Source: Chloroflexota bacterium
GTDB lineage: Bacteria; Chloroflexota; Limnocylindria; Limnocylindrales; CSP1-4
Direction of reading: 5' to 3'
Length of the DNA stretch: 44,501 nt
Assembly (NCBI GenBank): GCA_003158675.1
Contig: PMKN01000089.1
Location: 746 to 45,246, forward strand
A model generated the notes under the pieces. The model did no database searches, was not told where the DNA came from, and saw only the letters and a program-made list of their open reading frames with translations. A program made the position numbers and the translations under genes. This document shows, piece by piece, positions 17,856 through 26,809 of the stretch (within the stretch, counting starts at the first letter, position 1; each line of letters opens with the position of its first letter).

Positions 17856-19506
17856 CGGTTCTCGCAACGTGCAGCGACGTCGAGCCGGTGGCGGTTCCGA
17901 ATGTGCCGGTGACCGTGTAGTCGCCCCCGACCGCAGAACCGCACAGGTTGCCGGCGCAGGTGCCCGCTCCGTTGATCGTGAATGTGGTCAGCGAAGTCAG
18001 GTCGCCGAGATCGGCGTTCGCACTGTCGAAGCCCTCCGCGGTGTAGGCCTGGGTAGCCCCGGCCACGATCGACGCGGCGGCCGGAACCAGGGCCAGATGG
18101 TCGGCCACGAGGTGAAAGGCGTACAGCTTCCCGTCGGACGAGCCGACGTAGACGACGCTGGACGAGACGGTGGGCGAGGACTGGACGGAGGTACCGATAG
18201 AGCTGCTCCAGGCAGGCACGCAGGCCGACCCGTCGATGGCGCAGTCGGCTCGGAAGGCGTAGAGCTTCCCGTCGGACGAGCCGACGTAAACTACGCCGTT
18301 GGCACTCGCGGGCGAGGACCGGACGGGGTGGCCGGTATCGCCGGTCCATAGCGGTGTGCAGGCCCCGCCGCCGGTGCTGCATGAAGTGCGGAAGGCATAG
18401 ACCTTGCCGTCATCGGACCCGACCCAGACCCGGCTGTCGCCGACCGACGGGGACGAGTAGATGGGACCGCCGGTCGCGGCCGTCCAGAGAGGCGTGCAGA
18501 CGTTGGGTGTGCCGCTGCAGCCGGTGGCTCCGGCCGCGTCGAAGGCGAACAGCTTGCCGTCGGCGGAGCCGACGTAGATCACTCCGGACAGGATCGAGGG
18601 CGAGGAGTGGACAGGGCCTCCGGTGGTGGCCGTCCACAGCGGATTGCACGACGCGCCGCCGCTGGCGCAGCCGGAGGCGAAGGCGTAGAGCTTGCCGTCG
18701 TTCGAGCCGACGTAGACGACGCCGAAAGCGACGGCCGCCGACGACTGGACGGCGGCGCCGGTCGTTGCCGTCCAGAGCGGGGTGCAGACGTCGGGAGTGC
18801 CGCCGCAGCCGGTCGCCCCGGCGGCGTCGAACGCGTAGACCTTGCCGTCGTCGGACCCCACGTAGACCACGCCTGTGTCGACCGTGGGTGACGAGTGGAT
18901 CGGACCGCCGGTCGTGGCGGTCCAGAGCGGCGAACACGTTCCGCCGCCGGTCGCGCACCCTACCGCGAAGGCGTACAGCTTGCCGTCGGCGGAGCCGACG
19001 AAGACGCGGTCGCCAGAAGCCGCCGGGGAGGAGTCGATTGCGCCGCCGGTCGTGGCGGTCCAGAGCGGCGCACACGTTCCGCCGCCGGTCGCGCACCCTA
19101 CCGCGAAGGCGTACAGCTTGCCGTCGGCGGAGCCGACGTACACCACGCCGTTGGCTACAGCCGGCGACGAGTCCACGGCGGCGCCGGTGGCGCCGGTCCA
19201 GGCCAGCCCGAGGGCGTGCACGTTCGAGTCGGAGAGGATCAGTTCGCTCGTGTTGTGCGCCTGATGCGTCTGGCTCTCGCGGAACTGGGTCCAGTCGCCG
19301 TTGGCGGCCAGGGTCGCGGCCGGCCCAAGGGTGACGACCGTGACCATCGCCACGCCGAGCGCAGCCAACCGAGCGACCAATGGCCGCAAGTGACCGCGGC
19401 CAGGTCTGTCCTTAGATTCGGAGATGGACAGAATCGTGCGATGCCGATGCGCGGAGGGGAAGTTCACCTCGCAAGCTCCTTCCATGTACGCGAGTCCGGC
19501 GCCCAT
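16714..19506 (-). CDS. Secreted PQQ-like beta-propeller protein with three C-terminal RLLDTR...DVTGYF repeat domains
   Basis: Signal peptide (RLAALGVAMVTVVTLGPAATLAA); about eight 47-50-aa blades (VYVGSADGKLYAF...PLWTATTGGxxxSSP); three about 127-aa repeats. Exact start uncertain. Confidence 0.88.
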   Translation of the reverse strand: MGAGLAYMEGACEVNFPSAHRHRTILSISESKDRPGRGHLRPLVARLAALGVAMVTVVTLGPAATLAANGDWTQFRESQTHQAHNTSELILSDSNVHALGLAWTGATGAAVDSSPAVANGVVYVGSADGKLYAFAVGCATGGGTCAPLWTATTGGAIDSSPAASGDRVFVGSADGKLYAFAVGCATGGGTCSPLWTATTGGPIHSSPTVDTGVVYVGSDDGKVYAFDAAGATGCGGTPDVCTPLWTATTGAAVQSSAAVAFGVVYVGSNDGKLYAFASGCASGGASCNPLWTATTGGPVHSSPSILSGVIYVGSADGKLFAFDAAGATGCSGTPNVCTPLWTAATGGPIYSSPSVGDSRVWVGSDDGKVYAFRTSCSTGGGACTPLWTGDTGHPVRSSPASANGVVYVGSSDGKLYAFRADCAIDGSACVPAWSSSIGTSVQSSPTVSSSVVYVGSSDGKLYAFHLVADHLALVPAAASIVAGATQAYTAEGFDSANADLGDLTSLTTFTINGAGTCAGNLCGSAVGGDYTVTGTFGTATGSTSLHVARTGSTFFPLSPTRLLDTRSGTGLSGTFTSHVARTFAVAGRGGVPASATAVTGNLTVTGQTARGYLFVGPTPMNNPTSSTLNFPLGDDRANAVTVALGSDGSLGVTYVSSNLSAKTHVVFDVTGYFLPDLSGATFFAVAPARLLDTRSGNGLSGVFTSQVARTFAVAGRGGVPANATAVTGNLTVTGQSARGYLFVGPTPINKPTSSTVNFPLGDDRANAVTVALGTGNLSVTYFSSNLSSHANVVFDVTGYFVPGTSGATFVALAPTRLLDTRVANGLTGVFIPHVARTFAVSGRGGVPTGAAAVTGNLTVTGQTARGYLFMGPTPVNNPTSSTLNFPLADDRANAATVALAPDGSLGVTYVASNLSAQTQVVFDATGFFLP
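18110..19175. repeat. Tandem about 141-150-bp propeller-blade repeats
   Basis: Recurring gcgtagagcttgccgtcgg(c/a)(g/c)gagccgacgtag; blades at 18930-19000 and 19070-19140 are almost identical in DNA. Confidence 0.85.
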
Positions 19507-19795
19507 CGCATTCGAGGAGTGCGGGGGCTGCTCGCGTGGCCTCGCGGCCCCGTTGTCGGGAGAGGCCTCGGTCGGCGATCCGGCCCATGACGGTGAAGAC
19601 CGGACAAGGCCAGACGTTCCTTACGTCTGCCACCCCATCCGGGAACCCTGCGCCCAGTTGGCGTTGGGGACCCAAAGCGGGCTCAAGATCGAACCATGAC
19701 GAGTATCTCATCAGCCATTCGTGGCGAGTCAACCCGTCCGCGCCCATCGGCGCGGCGACGCCAGGCAGGTTTGGGGCGGGGATGTGCCCCCGCCT

Positions 19796-20035
19796 CTATC
19801 CGGCGCGCTGCTTCGCAGGGCAATACGTCACGCTCGCGGCTTTTCGCTGGGCCCAGGTCTGGCCGGCACGAGCGCGTCCCTTAAGCCAGGTCTTGCGGTC
19901 GCGCAGGTGGCTGCGCTGGACGCCGGAACCGCCGTTCGTGCGGCTGTCGACGGCCGGGGCGGAGGTCGTTCGGTAGCCCGACTTGCCTGAACCGGCCTGG
20001 GGTTGCGGGGCGATCGTGGGGGTCTCGTCGCTCAT
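19796..20035 (-). CDS. Hypothetical small protein
   Basis: 79 aa MSDETPTIAPQPQAGSGKSGYRTTSAP...; GAAAGGAT ribosome-binding-like sequence upstream of ATG; basic C-terminus. Confidence 0.5.
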   Translation of the reverse strand: MSDETPTIAPQPQAGSGKSGYRTTSAPAVDSRTNGGSGVQRSHLRDRKTWLKGRARAGQTWAQRKAASVTYCPAKQRAG

Positions 20036-20083
20036 TGGACGATCCTTTCGGTGTGACGAATGCTGTGGCCGCTCGCTGAGTAT

Positions 20084-20434
20084 CTAGACCGTGGCGCCGT
20101 TGCGCCCCGGACCAAGTTCGCCGCGAACGGCGGCGGCGCCGTGGAGTCGGGACCAATCGCATACGGCTTCATCGAGGAGTGGCGAATCCGGTCGTAGGGC
20201 CAGCCGATCGTCCGAGCCTCGAACGGCCTGGCCCAGCTCAGCCAAGACGCCGCGATAGGCCGGTTTGTCGTTTGGCCGGCGGAGCGTCGGCGGGAAGACG
20301 TCGAAGTAGCCGTCGCTGCTCACGACAATGAGCGCTCCGGGGGTGGCGAAGGGTCTGCGGGCCACGAGGGGATCCGATCTGCCGTGCGCTGCGAGTGACG
20401 GAATCGTGACCCGGCGCGGTCGACTGCCTACCAC
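20084..20434 (-). CDS. Hypothetical protein
   Basis: 116-aa ORF with protein-like stretch GALIVVSSDGYFDVFPPTLRRPNDKPAYRGVLAELGQAV. Confidence 0.4.
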   Translation of the reverse strand: MVGSRPRRVTIPSLAAHGRSDPLVARRPFATPGALIVVSSDGYFDVFPPTLRRPNDKPAYRGVLAELGQAVRGSDDRLALRPDSPLLDEAVCDWSRLHGAAAVRGELGPGRNGATV

Positions 20435-20599
20435 AGTGGGGCCCTGGCTGGATTAGGTCAAGCCGACCGGGCGGCCCAGACCGGGGATCGCGGGCGGCGC
20501 CTGCCGCGGCCGCCAGGGGGCAGCATTGTGTAATCGGCCCATTGCGAGTACCGTGGGTAGGTTGCTACGCCTCGTGGCAACGCTCCGCGTGGTCACCCG

Positions 20600-20640
20600 C
20601 TTTCCGAACGGGCCGTGCGTCTGCCGTTTCGTTCGGGAAG
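20600..20640 (+). promoter_or_regulatory. Leader stem-loop upstream of the cold-shock gene
   Basis: CTTTCCGAACG - 19 nt - CGTTCGGGAAG, 11-bp stem with one U-G pair, 18 nt before the GTG start. Confidence 0.5.
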
Positions 20641-20658
20641 AGAATATAGGGGTCATTT

Positions 20659-20862
20659 GTGACCACCGGTACTGTCAAGAAGGTCGTCGCCGACCGCGGT
20701 TTCGGTTTCATTGCCGCCGAAGATGGGAAGGAATACTTCTTCCATCGTGGCGGGCTCCAGGCTCCCCTCGACTTCGATCGCCTTGTTGGCGGCGAGCGCG
20801 TCTCGTTTGAAGTCGAAACGAGCCCCAAGGGCCCGCGTGCCGTTCAGGTAAGCGCAGCCTAG
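20659..20862 (+). CDS. Cold-shock domain protein (CspA family)
   Basis: TGTVKKVVADRGFGFIAAEDGKEYFFHRGGL; GTG start. Confidence 0.93.
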   Translation: MTTGTVKKVVADRGFGFIAAEDGKEYFFHRGGLQAPLDFDRLVGGERVSFEVETSPKGPRAVQVSAA

Positions 20863-20896
20863 TCCGTTATTCCCGGCCCTCGCGGCTCGAGCGTCG

Positions 20897-22126
20897 ATGA
20901 CGCCCCGGGCCGCGAGCCGCCGCGGCTCGTACATCGAGCGCGACAGGAGCTACCCCATCTCGAGGACTGCCTTCGTCTCAACCTATGCTCCGCGCCAGTG
21001 CGGCATCGCCACGTTCACCTACGATCTGGCGACGACGGTCGGCGAACGCGAGATCGTGGCGCTCCACCCTGCCAACCAGCTGGGTCCCTACCCGGCGGAG
21101 GTCCGCCACCGCATCCGGCGCGACGTCCAGAGCGACTATGCCGACGCGGCGCAGGCCCTCAACGACTGTGGCGTTAGCGTGGTCTCGTTGCAGCACGACT
21201 TCGCCATCTGGGGCGGCGACGACGGCGCATGGGTTCTCGATTTCGCTCGCGGACTCCGCATTCCGGCCGTGGCCACGCTCCATAGCGTGCCCGCGCAGCC
21301 CAGCGTCGCCCAGCGCCGAATCCTGAGCGAGTTGACCGGCATTGCGGCAACCTCGGTGGTCATGTCGAAGGCCGCTTCCACCCGTCTGACCGATACATAC
21401 GCAGTTGACCCGTCGCGCGTCACCGTCATCCCCCACGGCATTCCGGATCTGCCGTTCGTCGCCTCCGACACCGTCAAGCCCCGACTCGGGCTGCAGGGGA
21501 AAGCGGTCATTCTGAGCTTCGGGCTGCTCGAGCCCGGCAAGGGTTTTGAGACGGTCATCGAGGCGATGCCGAGTGTCGTAGCCGCCGTTCCCACCGCCTG
21601 CTACGTGATCCTGGGCGCAACCCATCCCGACTCCGCCAGCCGCGGTGGCGAGGAATACCGGGCCGGCCTCGAGGCGCGAGTCGCCGCCCTCGGCATCGCC
21701 AACAACGTCAAGTTCGTCGATCGGTTCGTCGGCCGAGTCGAACTCGGCACCTGGCTCGAGGCCGCGGACATCATCGCGACGCCCTACCCGGATCTCGACC
21801 AGAGCGTTTCGGGCTGCCTCGCCTACGCCATGGGCGCCGGCAAGGCCATCGTTTCGACGCCGTACGTGTACGCCTCGGAGGAACTCGCCCAGAACCGTGG
21901 GCGGCTCGTTCCGATCGGTTCCTCTTCGGCCATTTCGGGTGCGTTCATAGAACTCCTCGGCGACGCGGAGCTGCGGACCTCGATGGGCCGGCGAGCCTAC
22001 GACCACAGCCGCCAGATGGTGTGGTGGCAGGTTGGCGCTGAATACCGGGGCTTGCTGGATCAAGTCTCCCGCTCGGCCCCCACGCCGGTCCGAACGGCTG
22101 GCAGGCTTGCGATTGGCGTCGCCTGA
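20897..22126 (+). CDS. Glycosyltransferase family 4-like protein
   Basis: FVSTYAPRQCGIATFTYDLA, VIPHGIPD, LSFGLLEPGKGFETVIEAMP, QSVSGCLAYAMGAGKAIVSTPY. Confidence 0.9.
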   Translation: MTPRAASRRGSYIERDRSYPISRTAFVSTYAPRQCGIATFTYDLATTVGEREIVALHPANQLGPYPAEVRHRIRRDVQSDYADAAQALNDCGVSVVSLQHDFAIWGGDDGAWVLDFARGLRIPAVATLHSVPAQPSVAQRRILSELTGIAATSVVMSKAASTRLTDTYAVDPSRVTVIPHGIPDLPFVASDTVKPRLGLQGKAVILSFGLLEPGKGFETVIEAMPSVVAAVPTACYVILGATHPDSASRGGEEYRAGLEARVAALGIANNVKFVDRFVGRVELGTWLEAADIIATPYPDLDQSVSGCLAYAMGAGKAIVSTPYVYASEELAQNRGRLVPIGSSSAISGAFIELLGDAELRTSMGRRAYDHSRQMVWWQVGAEYRGLLDQVSRSAPTPVRTAGRLAIGVA

Positions 22127-22151
22127 ACCCCCGAACGCACACCGCCCCACT

Positions 22152-22230
22152 CCACCCTGCGGGTGGTACCGCCTCCACAGGTGGTAGGATGAGCTTGCTA
22201 ATCGCTGTTTCGGACACGCTGCAGCAGCGT
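22152..22230 (+). promoter_or_regulatory. Structured leader upstream of the DEAD-box helicase
   Basis: Hairpins CCACCC-TGC-GGGTGG (22152-22166), TACCGCCT-CCAC-AGGTGGTA (22167-22186), palindrome ACGCTGC-A-GCAGCGT (22216-22230). Confidence 0.45.
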
Positions 22231-22354
22231 CTGCCGTCGGTACGCCACGAGGGTGCCGGCAAACCAACCCGACCCAGGAGTCAGAGCGCGACCCAATCCG
22301 TCTCGCCCGGCCAGGTCGGAGACCGCGTCTAATGACGCACTCAGGAGCAATCGT

Positions 22355-23617
22355 TTGACATTCGACAACCTCGGCCTTTCGGCCGATCTTCTCGCCACAG
22401 TAGCGCGAGAGGGATATACCGAGCCGACGCCCGTTCAGAGCGCGGCCATTCCCCTCATCCTGGCCGGCCGCGACGTTCTCGCCGCCGCCCAGACCGGAAC
22501 CGGCAAGACCGCCGCCTTCGTCCTGCCGATCCTGGAGATCCTCCGGCATCACTCCAACGCCGGCTATTCGCCCGCCCGGCACCCCGTCCGCGTCCTGATT
22601 CTGACGCCGACCCGTGAACTTGCGGTCCAGGTCGCGGCAGCGGTCAAGACCTATGGACGCAGCGTTCCGCTTCGCTCCGCGGTCGTCTACGGGGGCACTC
22701 GCATCGACCCGGAGATCAAGATCCTCTGGAACGGTGTCGAGATCCTGGTTGCTACACCGGGCCGCCTGCTCGACCACGTGGGGCAGCGCACGGTGAACCT
22801 GTCCCAGGTCGAGATCCTCGTTCTGGACGAAGCGGACCGCATGCTCGACATGGGCTTCATCCCGGAAGTCCGCAAGATCGTCGGAAACATCCCGGCGAAG
22901 CGCCAGACTCTCCTCTTCTCGGCCACCTTCTCGGACGACGTCCGTCGCCTGGCCGGCGAGTTCCTGACGGATCCGGAAACGGTTGAGGTCGCGGCTCGCA
23001 ATAGCATCGCCGACAACCTCACCCAGGTCCTCTATCCGGTCGACCAGAGCCGCAAGGCGGACCTGCTGATCCACCTGATCCAACGCGACTCCATGGAACA
23101 GGTCCTGGTCTTCACCAGAAGCAAGATCGGGGCCAGCCGCCTGGCTTCGTACCTGGATCGGCGTGGCGTGAGCACCTCCGCAATCCACGGCGACCGCAGC
23201 CAGTCGGAGCGGACACGCGCCCTCGAGGCGTTCAAGGGACGATTCGTCAAGGTTCTGGTCGCCACGGACGTGGCCTCGCGTGGGCTGGACATCGAAGACC
23301 TGCCGTACGTTGTGAATTACGAACTCCCGTACGAGCCGCAGGACTACATCCACCGCATCGGCCGAACCGGCCGGGCCGGCGCCAGCGGAACGGCCATCTC
23401 GCTGGTCTCGCCCGATGAGGTCGACGAACTGCGCGGCGTTCAGCGTTTGTTGCGCAAGGCGATCCCCTGCCAGATCGTGGACGAGTTCCTGCCAGATCCG
23501 GACCGCGAGCCATTGCCCGCGGCGCGACCTCGAGGCGGACGCCCGCAGCGGTCACAATCGCAACGAACAGGCTACCGACAGTCCGGCCTCGGGGCCGCGG
23601 CCGCCGGGGCCCGCTAG
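22355..23617 (+). CDS. DEAD/DEAH-box RNA helicase
   Basis: AAQTGTGKTAAF, PTRELAVQ, VLDEADRMLDMGF, SATF, HRIGRTGRAG. TTG start at 22355 preceded by AGGAG; the provided ORF starts at 22253. Confidence 0.93.
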   Translation: MTFDNLGLSADLLATVAREGYTEPTPVQSAAIPLILAGRDVLAAAQTGTGKTAAFVLPILEILRHHSNAGYSPARHPVRVLILTPTRELAVQVAAAVKTYGRSVPLRSAVVYGGTRIDPEIKILWNGVEILVATPGRLLDHVGQRTVNLSQVEILVLDEADRMLDMGFIPEVRKIVGNIPAKRQTLLFSATFSDDVRRLAGEFLTDPETVEVAARNSIADNLTQVLYPVDQSRKADLLIHLIQRDSMEQVLVFTRSKIGASRLASYLDRRGVSTSAIHGDRSQSERTRALEAFKGRFVKVLVATDVASRGLDIEDLPYVVNYELPYEPQDYIHRIGRTGRAGASGTAISLVSPDEVDELRGVQRLLRKAIPCQIVDEFLPDPDREPLPAARPRGGRPQRSQSQRTGYRQSGLGAAAAGAR

Positions 23618-23650
23618 CCCAGCCGCCGCAGCCAGGAGCCACGACCCACG

Positions 23651-23965
23651 ATGCGCAAGCGCAAAGTGACCTATCCGGTAGCTCGCACGGCCACCAGACA
23701 GCCCAAGACCGCCGGGCTGCCCGGTGACCCCGGATACGTCCGATCGACCGTCGCGAACATCAACCTTGCGGCTCTCGATGTCCGGGACGACCTCGTGGTG
23801 GGCAACCGGGTTAGGATCGGCGGAGGCGGCCTCTACGCAGGCGAACTGGCGGTCATCGAGTCGATCGTGGGCGGCATCATTCCGGCCGCGATGGTCCGGA
23901 CCGACGCAGGCAAGACGCGACGCGTTCGAGCAGTCGACCTGGAGCACGTCGCTCCCGAGAACTGA
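23651..23965 (+). CDS. Hypothetical small basic protein, possibly SH3/KOW-like
   Basis: VVGNRVRIGGGGLYAGELAVIESIVGGIIPAAMVRTDAGKTRRVRAVDLEHV, 33 bp after the helicase stop. Confidence 0.65.
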   Translation: MRKRKVTYPVARTATRQPKTAGLPGDPGYVRSTVANINLAALDVRDDLVVGNRVRIGGGGLYAGELAVIESIVGGIIPAAMVRTDAGKTRRVRAVDLEHVAPEN

Positions 23966-24378
23966 GCTGGGTTGTGCGGCGCCCGACTGCTAGGTAGCGG
24001 CCACGGCCCACGTGGCGGAGCCGATGGCGCACGTGACGCAATCGGTAGTTCGCGCACTGAGCCAGATGACCTTCTGGCGATTCCGCCGCTTGCGCATGGA
24101 ATCGCCCCGCTACAATTCGCGAGTACGGAATCTGCCGTAGACGGCGAGGATCATCGACGCCGGGTTGGCTGTGGTGAGAAGCGTCGTCGAGGCGGCCCGT
24201 GCGGGTCGGGTCGGCGGTGGAGGATCGTCACCCTCCAGGTTGGTCCAGATGCCGGATGGTCGGCTCGCGGAGAGTTGCCGAACTTCCGGCACCGGAGCGT
24301 CGCTGAACTCCTCGCCATCGGTCCCGATCGCCAGGGCAACGTCAGTTGCCACGTCCGCGGAACGAGGCCCAATACGGG

Positions 24379-24558
24379 ATGACCGACCAAGGCGATCGCA
24401 TGGACGCTAAGCAAATCCACTGTTCGGTGTGCAAGCACCCCGTGGCCCTGGTAGCCGGCCAGGGACGCCGTCGAGCCGCTCTCATCGAGGATGGCCTGAC
24501 GCTCTGCGACGTATGTGCACCCGCCGGCAATCAGCAGGTGGTTCGGGCCGCGCGCTGA
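24379..24558 (+). CDS. Small zinc-ribbon-like protein
   Basis: MTDQGDRMDAKQIHCSVCKHPVALVAGQGRRRAALIEDGLTLCDVCAPAG: two CxxC pairs. Confidence 0.5.
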   Translation: MTDQGDRMDAKQIHCSVCKHPVALVAGQGRRRAALIEDGLTLCDVCAPAGNQQVVRAAR

Positions 24559-24576
24559 CCCGGCTGGTCCGCGGAT

Positions 24577-25809
24577 TCAGAACTCCTGAGGACACCAGGG
24601 CTGAACGGCCGTCGGGAAGAGGCGGTCGGCCGCAGCCAGTCCCCCCGTCCGCATCTCCACGACCCGTCCTGCACGCGCCAGCGCGGTGGCTGTGAAACCC
24701 CCAAGGAAGATCGACCCCAGATCGTTCGCGTCCAGCGCAACGTCCGGTTCGGCCTTCGTGGCGGTTACATGGGCCCGACCTTCGGCCACTTCCACGGCCC
24801 AGCGGCCGGCGTTCCACGGACAATATTCGTCGCGCAGCTCGAGGATGACTGAGCCGCTCGCTCGACCGTCGATGCCGTAGCTTCGGCCTTCCAGTGCCGT
24901 ATGCACGTCCACGATCCGCAACCACAGGCCGTCGCCCACGCAGATCCCGAGACGACGCGGCTCGGAGGCGAGCAGGAGAACGGGGTGGTCTGCGGGCAGA
25001 CGCCAGGTCTTGAGCGTCCGCGTCAGGTCCACGTTGAAGAGGAACCGCCAGATCTCGCGCGTGCCGCGCTCCGTCGACCCGAGCGCCTCCTCCACGATGA
25101 TCGTGCCGCTGGGGCCTCGGTGTCCCCAATCGGCCTTGATCTTGTAGACCGCGTAGGCTTCCGGGCCTCGGTCCGTTTCGTAGACCACCAGCCGTCGCGC
25201 CTCGCCGCCCTTTGCGTCCTTGTCGACCAGGGGCAGCTGACCAACCCACCAATCCGGAGTCCGCCCCAGGAAGCCGGCCCGCTGCGCGCGCGCCGCCTCG
25301 TAAACGGGCGTCACCAGATCAAGGCCCTCGCCGGCCCGGAGCAGCCGGCACGAACCCTCGACCGGCCACTCCCTGGCGAACCCGGCCGCGGATGTCTCTG
25401 CATCCATGGTGAGTGCGAGCGTCGCCAGGCCGTAGCCGAAGCGCTGGTAGATCGTCCCCTCCGAGGCCCACAGGATGGCCAGCGGCTCGTTGCGAGCGTG
25501 GCAGTCGTCGACCATCAGCCGCATCATGCCGCGCAGAATCCCGCGCCGCCGGTGCGACGGCAGAACGCTGACCCAGGTCACACCCCCGGCAGGCAAATCG
25601 CCGCCGGGTACGCTCAGATTCAACGTGAACACGCCGCCGGTCCCGACGATAGTGTCACCGTCCAGGGCAGCCAGGAAGCGCTCCGGATCGGCGACCTTGC
25701 GAACCCGTTCGATGACATCGTCGGCGGAGCCCTCCCCGAACGCGATCTCCGCGGTCCTGAGGAGTTCCGCGAAACGGTCGGGCGGGCAGGTGCGAATCTC
25801 GACGCTCAT
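24577..25809 (-). CDS. Eis-like GNAT family N-acetyltransferase
   Basis: GVTWVSVLPSHRRRGILRGMMRLMVDDCHARNEPLAILWASEGTIYQRFGYGLA plus sterol-carrier-like C-terminus. ATG at 25809; the longer 26412 ORF is antisense or out-of-frame extension. Confidence 0.92.
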   Translation of the reverse strand: MSVEIRTCPPDRFAELLRTAEIAFGEGSADDVIERVRKVADPERFLAALDGDTIVGTGGVFTLNLSVPGGDLPAGGVTWVSVLPSHRRRGILRGMMRLMVDDCHARNEPLAILWASEGTIYQRFGYGLATLALTMDAETSAAGFAREWPVEGSCRLLRAGEGLDLVTPVYEAARAQRAGFLGRTPDWWVGQLPLVDKDAKGGEARRLVVYETDRGPEAYAVYKIKADWGHRGPSGTIIVEEALGSTERGTREIWRFLFNVDLTRTLKTWRLPADHPVLLLASEPRRLGICVGDGLWLRIVDVHTALEGRSYGIDGRASGSVILELRDEYCPWNAGRWAVEVAEGRAHVTATKAEPDVALDANDLGSIFLGGFTATALARAGRVVEMRTGGLAAADRLFPTAVQPWCPQEF

Positions 25810-26720
25810 GGCGCCAATCTTGACAGAGCCTCGGGCGCTTTGGCACGCAGCCACTCCACGATGAGAGCGACCACCTGGGGCCCTTCGGGTTCGTTCAGCG
25901 TCTCGTGGCGCAGGCCGGGCAGAACGCGCCGATCCACGACGGGAAGCGCGGCCAGCGGCTCGCTGAACTCCGTGGCAACGAGCGTGTCGTCGCCGCCGTG
26001 GATGACCAGTGTCGGAACGCGGAGGCGGCCGAGCTCGGCCCGGGCCCGTTTCATCGCCCCGAACAGCTCCGCTCCAAGGCGGGTCGTCGAGTGGGGCTGG
26101 ACCAGCGGGTCGGCGAAGTAGGCCGCACCCACGGCCGGATCGCGTGACAGCTGCTCGCCCGCGATCGGGTTGGATATGACGAGGGTCGGAGCCACACGAC
26201 TCAGGACGGGGGCGAGCGCGCGCTGCCAGCCGGGGACGCGGGCACCGAGCGGCGGGGCGCTGAGCACGAGCAGGTCCGGCGCGACGCGGTCGGAACAGGC
26301 GTAGGTCAGGGCGACGAGCGCGCCCATCGAATGGCCGAACAGAACGAACGGTCGGCCGGGTGTGCGTACAGCCAGAAGCCGCCCCTGCAGGTCGTCCAGG
26401 AACTCGTCCCACCGGCCGATGTAGACGCGCCTGCCACCCGACAGCCCATGACCCCGGATATCGAAGGCATGGGTGTCCAGCCCCGCCCCGGCCAGCAGTC
26501 GACCGGTTCGCTCGTATCGGCCGCTGTGCTCGCCGATACCGTGCACGATCAACACGCTAGCCCACGGCTCGCCGGCGGGTAGCCAGTGGCGCATGTGCAA
26601 GGGCGTTCCGTCGGCCCCCAGTGCTGTTTCCCCCGGTCCGGCGGGCGACGGCTCGGGGGCCGTGTCGGGTGTCGTCAAGGCTTCGGAAGACCGCGTCGCC
26701 CGACGAGGTGGAGCCGACAT
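25806..26720 (-). CDS. Alpha/beta hydrolase (monoacylglycerol lipase-like)
   Basis: SVLIVHGIGEHSGRYERTGRLL, DIRGHGLSGG, LFGHSMGALVAL, LVIHGGDDTLV, GLRHETLNEP; 4-bp overlap with the GNAT gene. Confidence 0.92.
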   Translation of the reverse strand: MSAPPRRATRSSEALTTPDTAPEPSPAGPGETALGADGTPLHMRHWLPAGEPWASVLIVHGIGEHSGRYERTGRLLAGAGLDTHAFDIRGHGLSGGRRVYIGRWDEFLDDLQGRLLAVRTPGRPFVLFGHSMGALVALTYACSDRVAPDLLVLSAPPLGARVPGWQRALAPVLSRVAPTLVISNPIAGEQLSRDPAVGAAYFADPLVQPHSTTRLGAELFGAMKRARAELGRLRVPTLVIHGGDDTLVATEFSEPLAALPVVDRRVLPGLRHETLNEPEGPQVVALIVEWLRAKAPEALSRLAP

Positions 26721-26809
26721 GTCGCGATCCCTCCCGTTGCGCGCCCGTGGCAATTCATCTTACTCAGCCCGGCGCAAGCGCGACCGAGGGTTCGCGATCC
26801 TCGGCGGGC

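Noticed and set aside
18354-19334. Arg-rich 326-aa plus-strand ORF
   Set aside because: Shadow frame of the propeller repeats; almost pure RRR/CRR composition.
20978-23353. 791-aa ORF on the minus strand
   Set aside because: Antisense to the glycosyltransferase and DEAD-box helicase, both with clear motifs; low-complexity composition typical of high-GC shadow ORFs.
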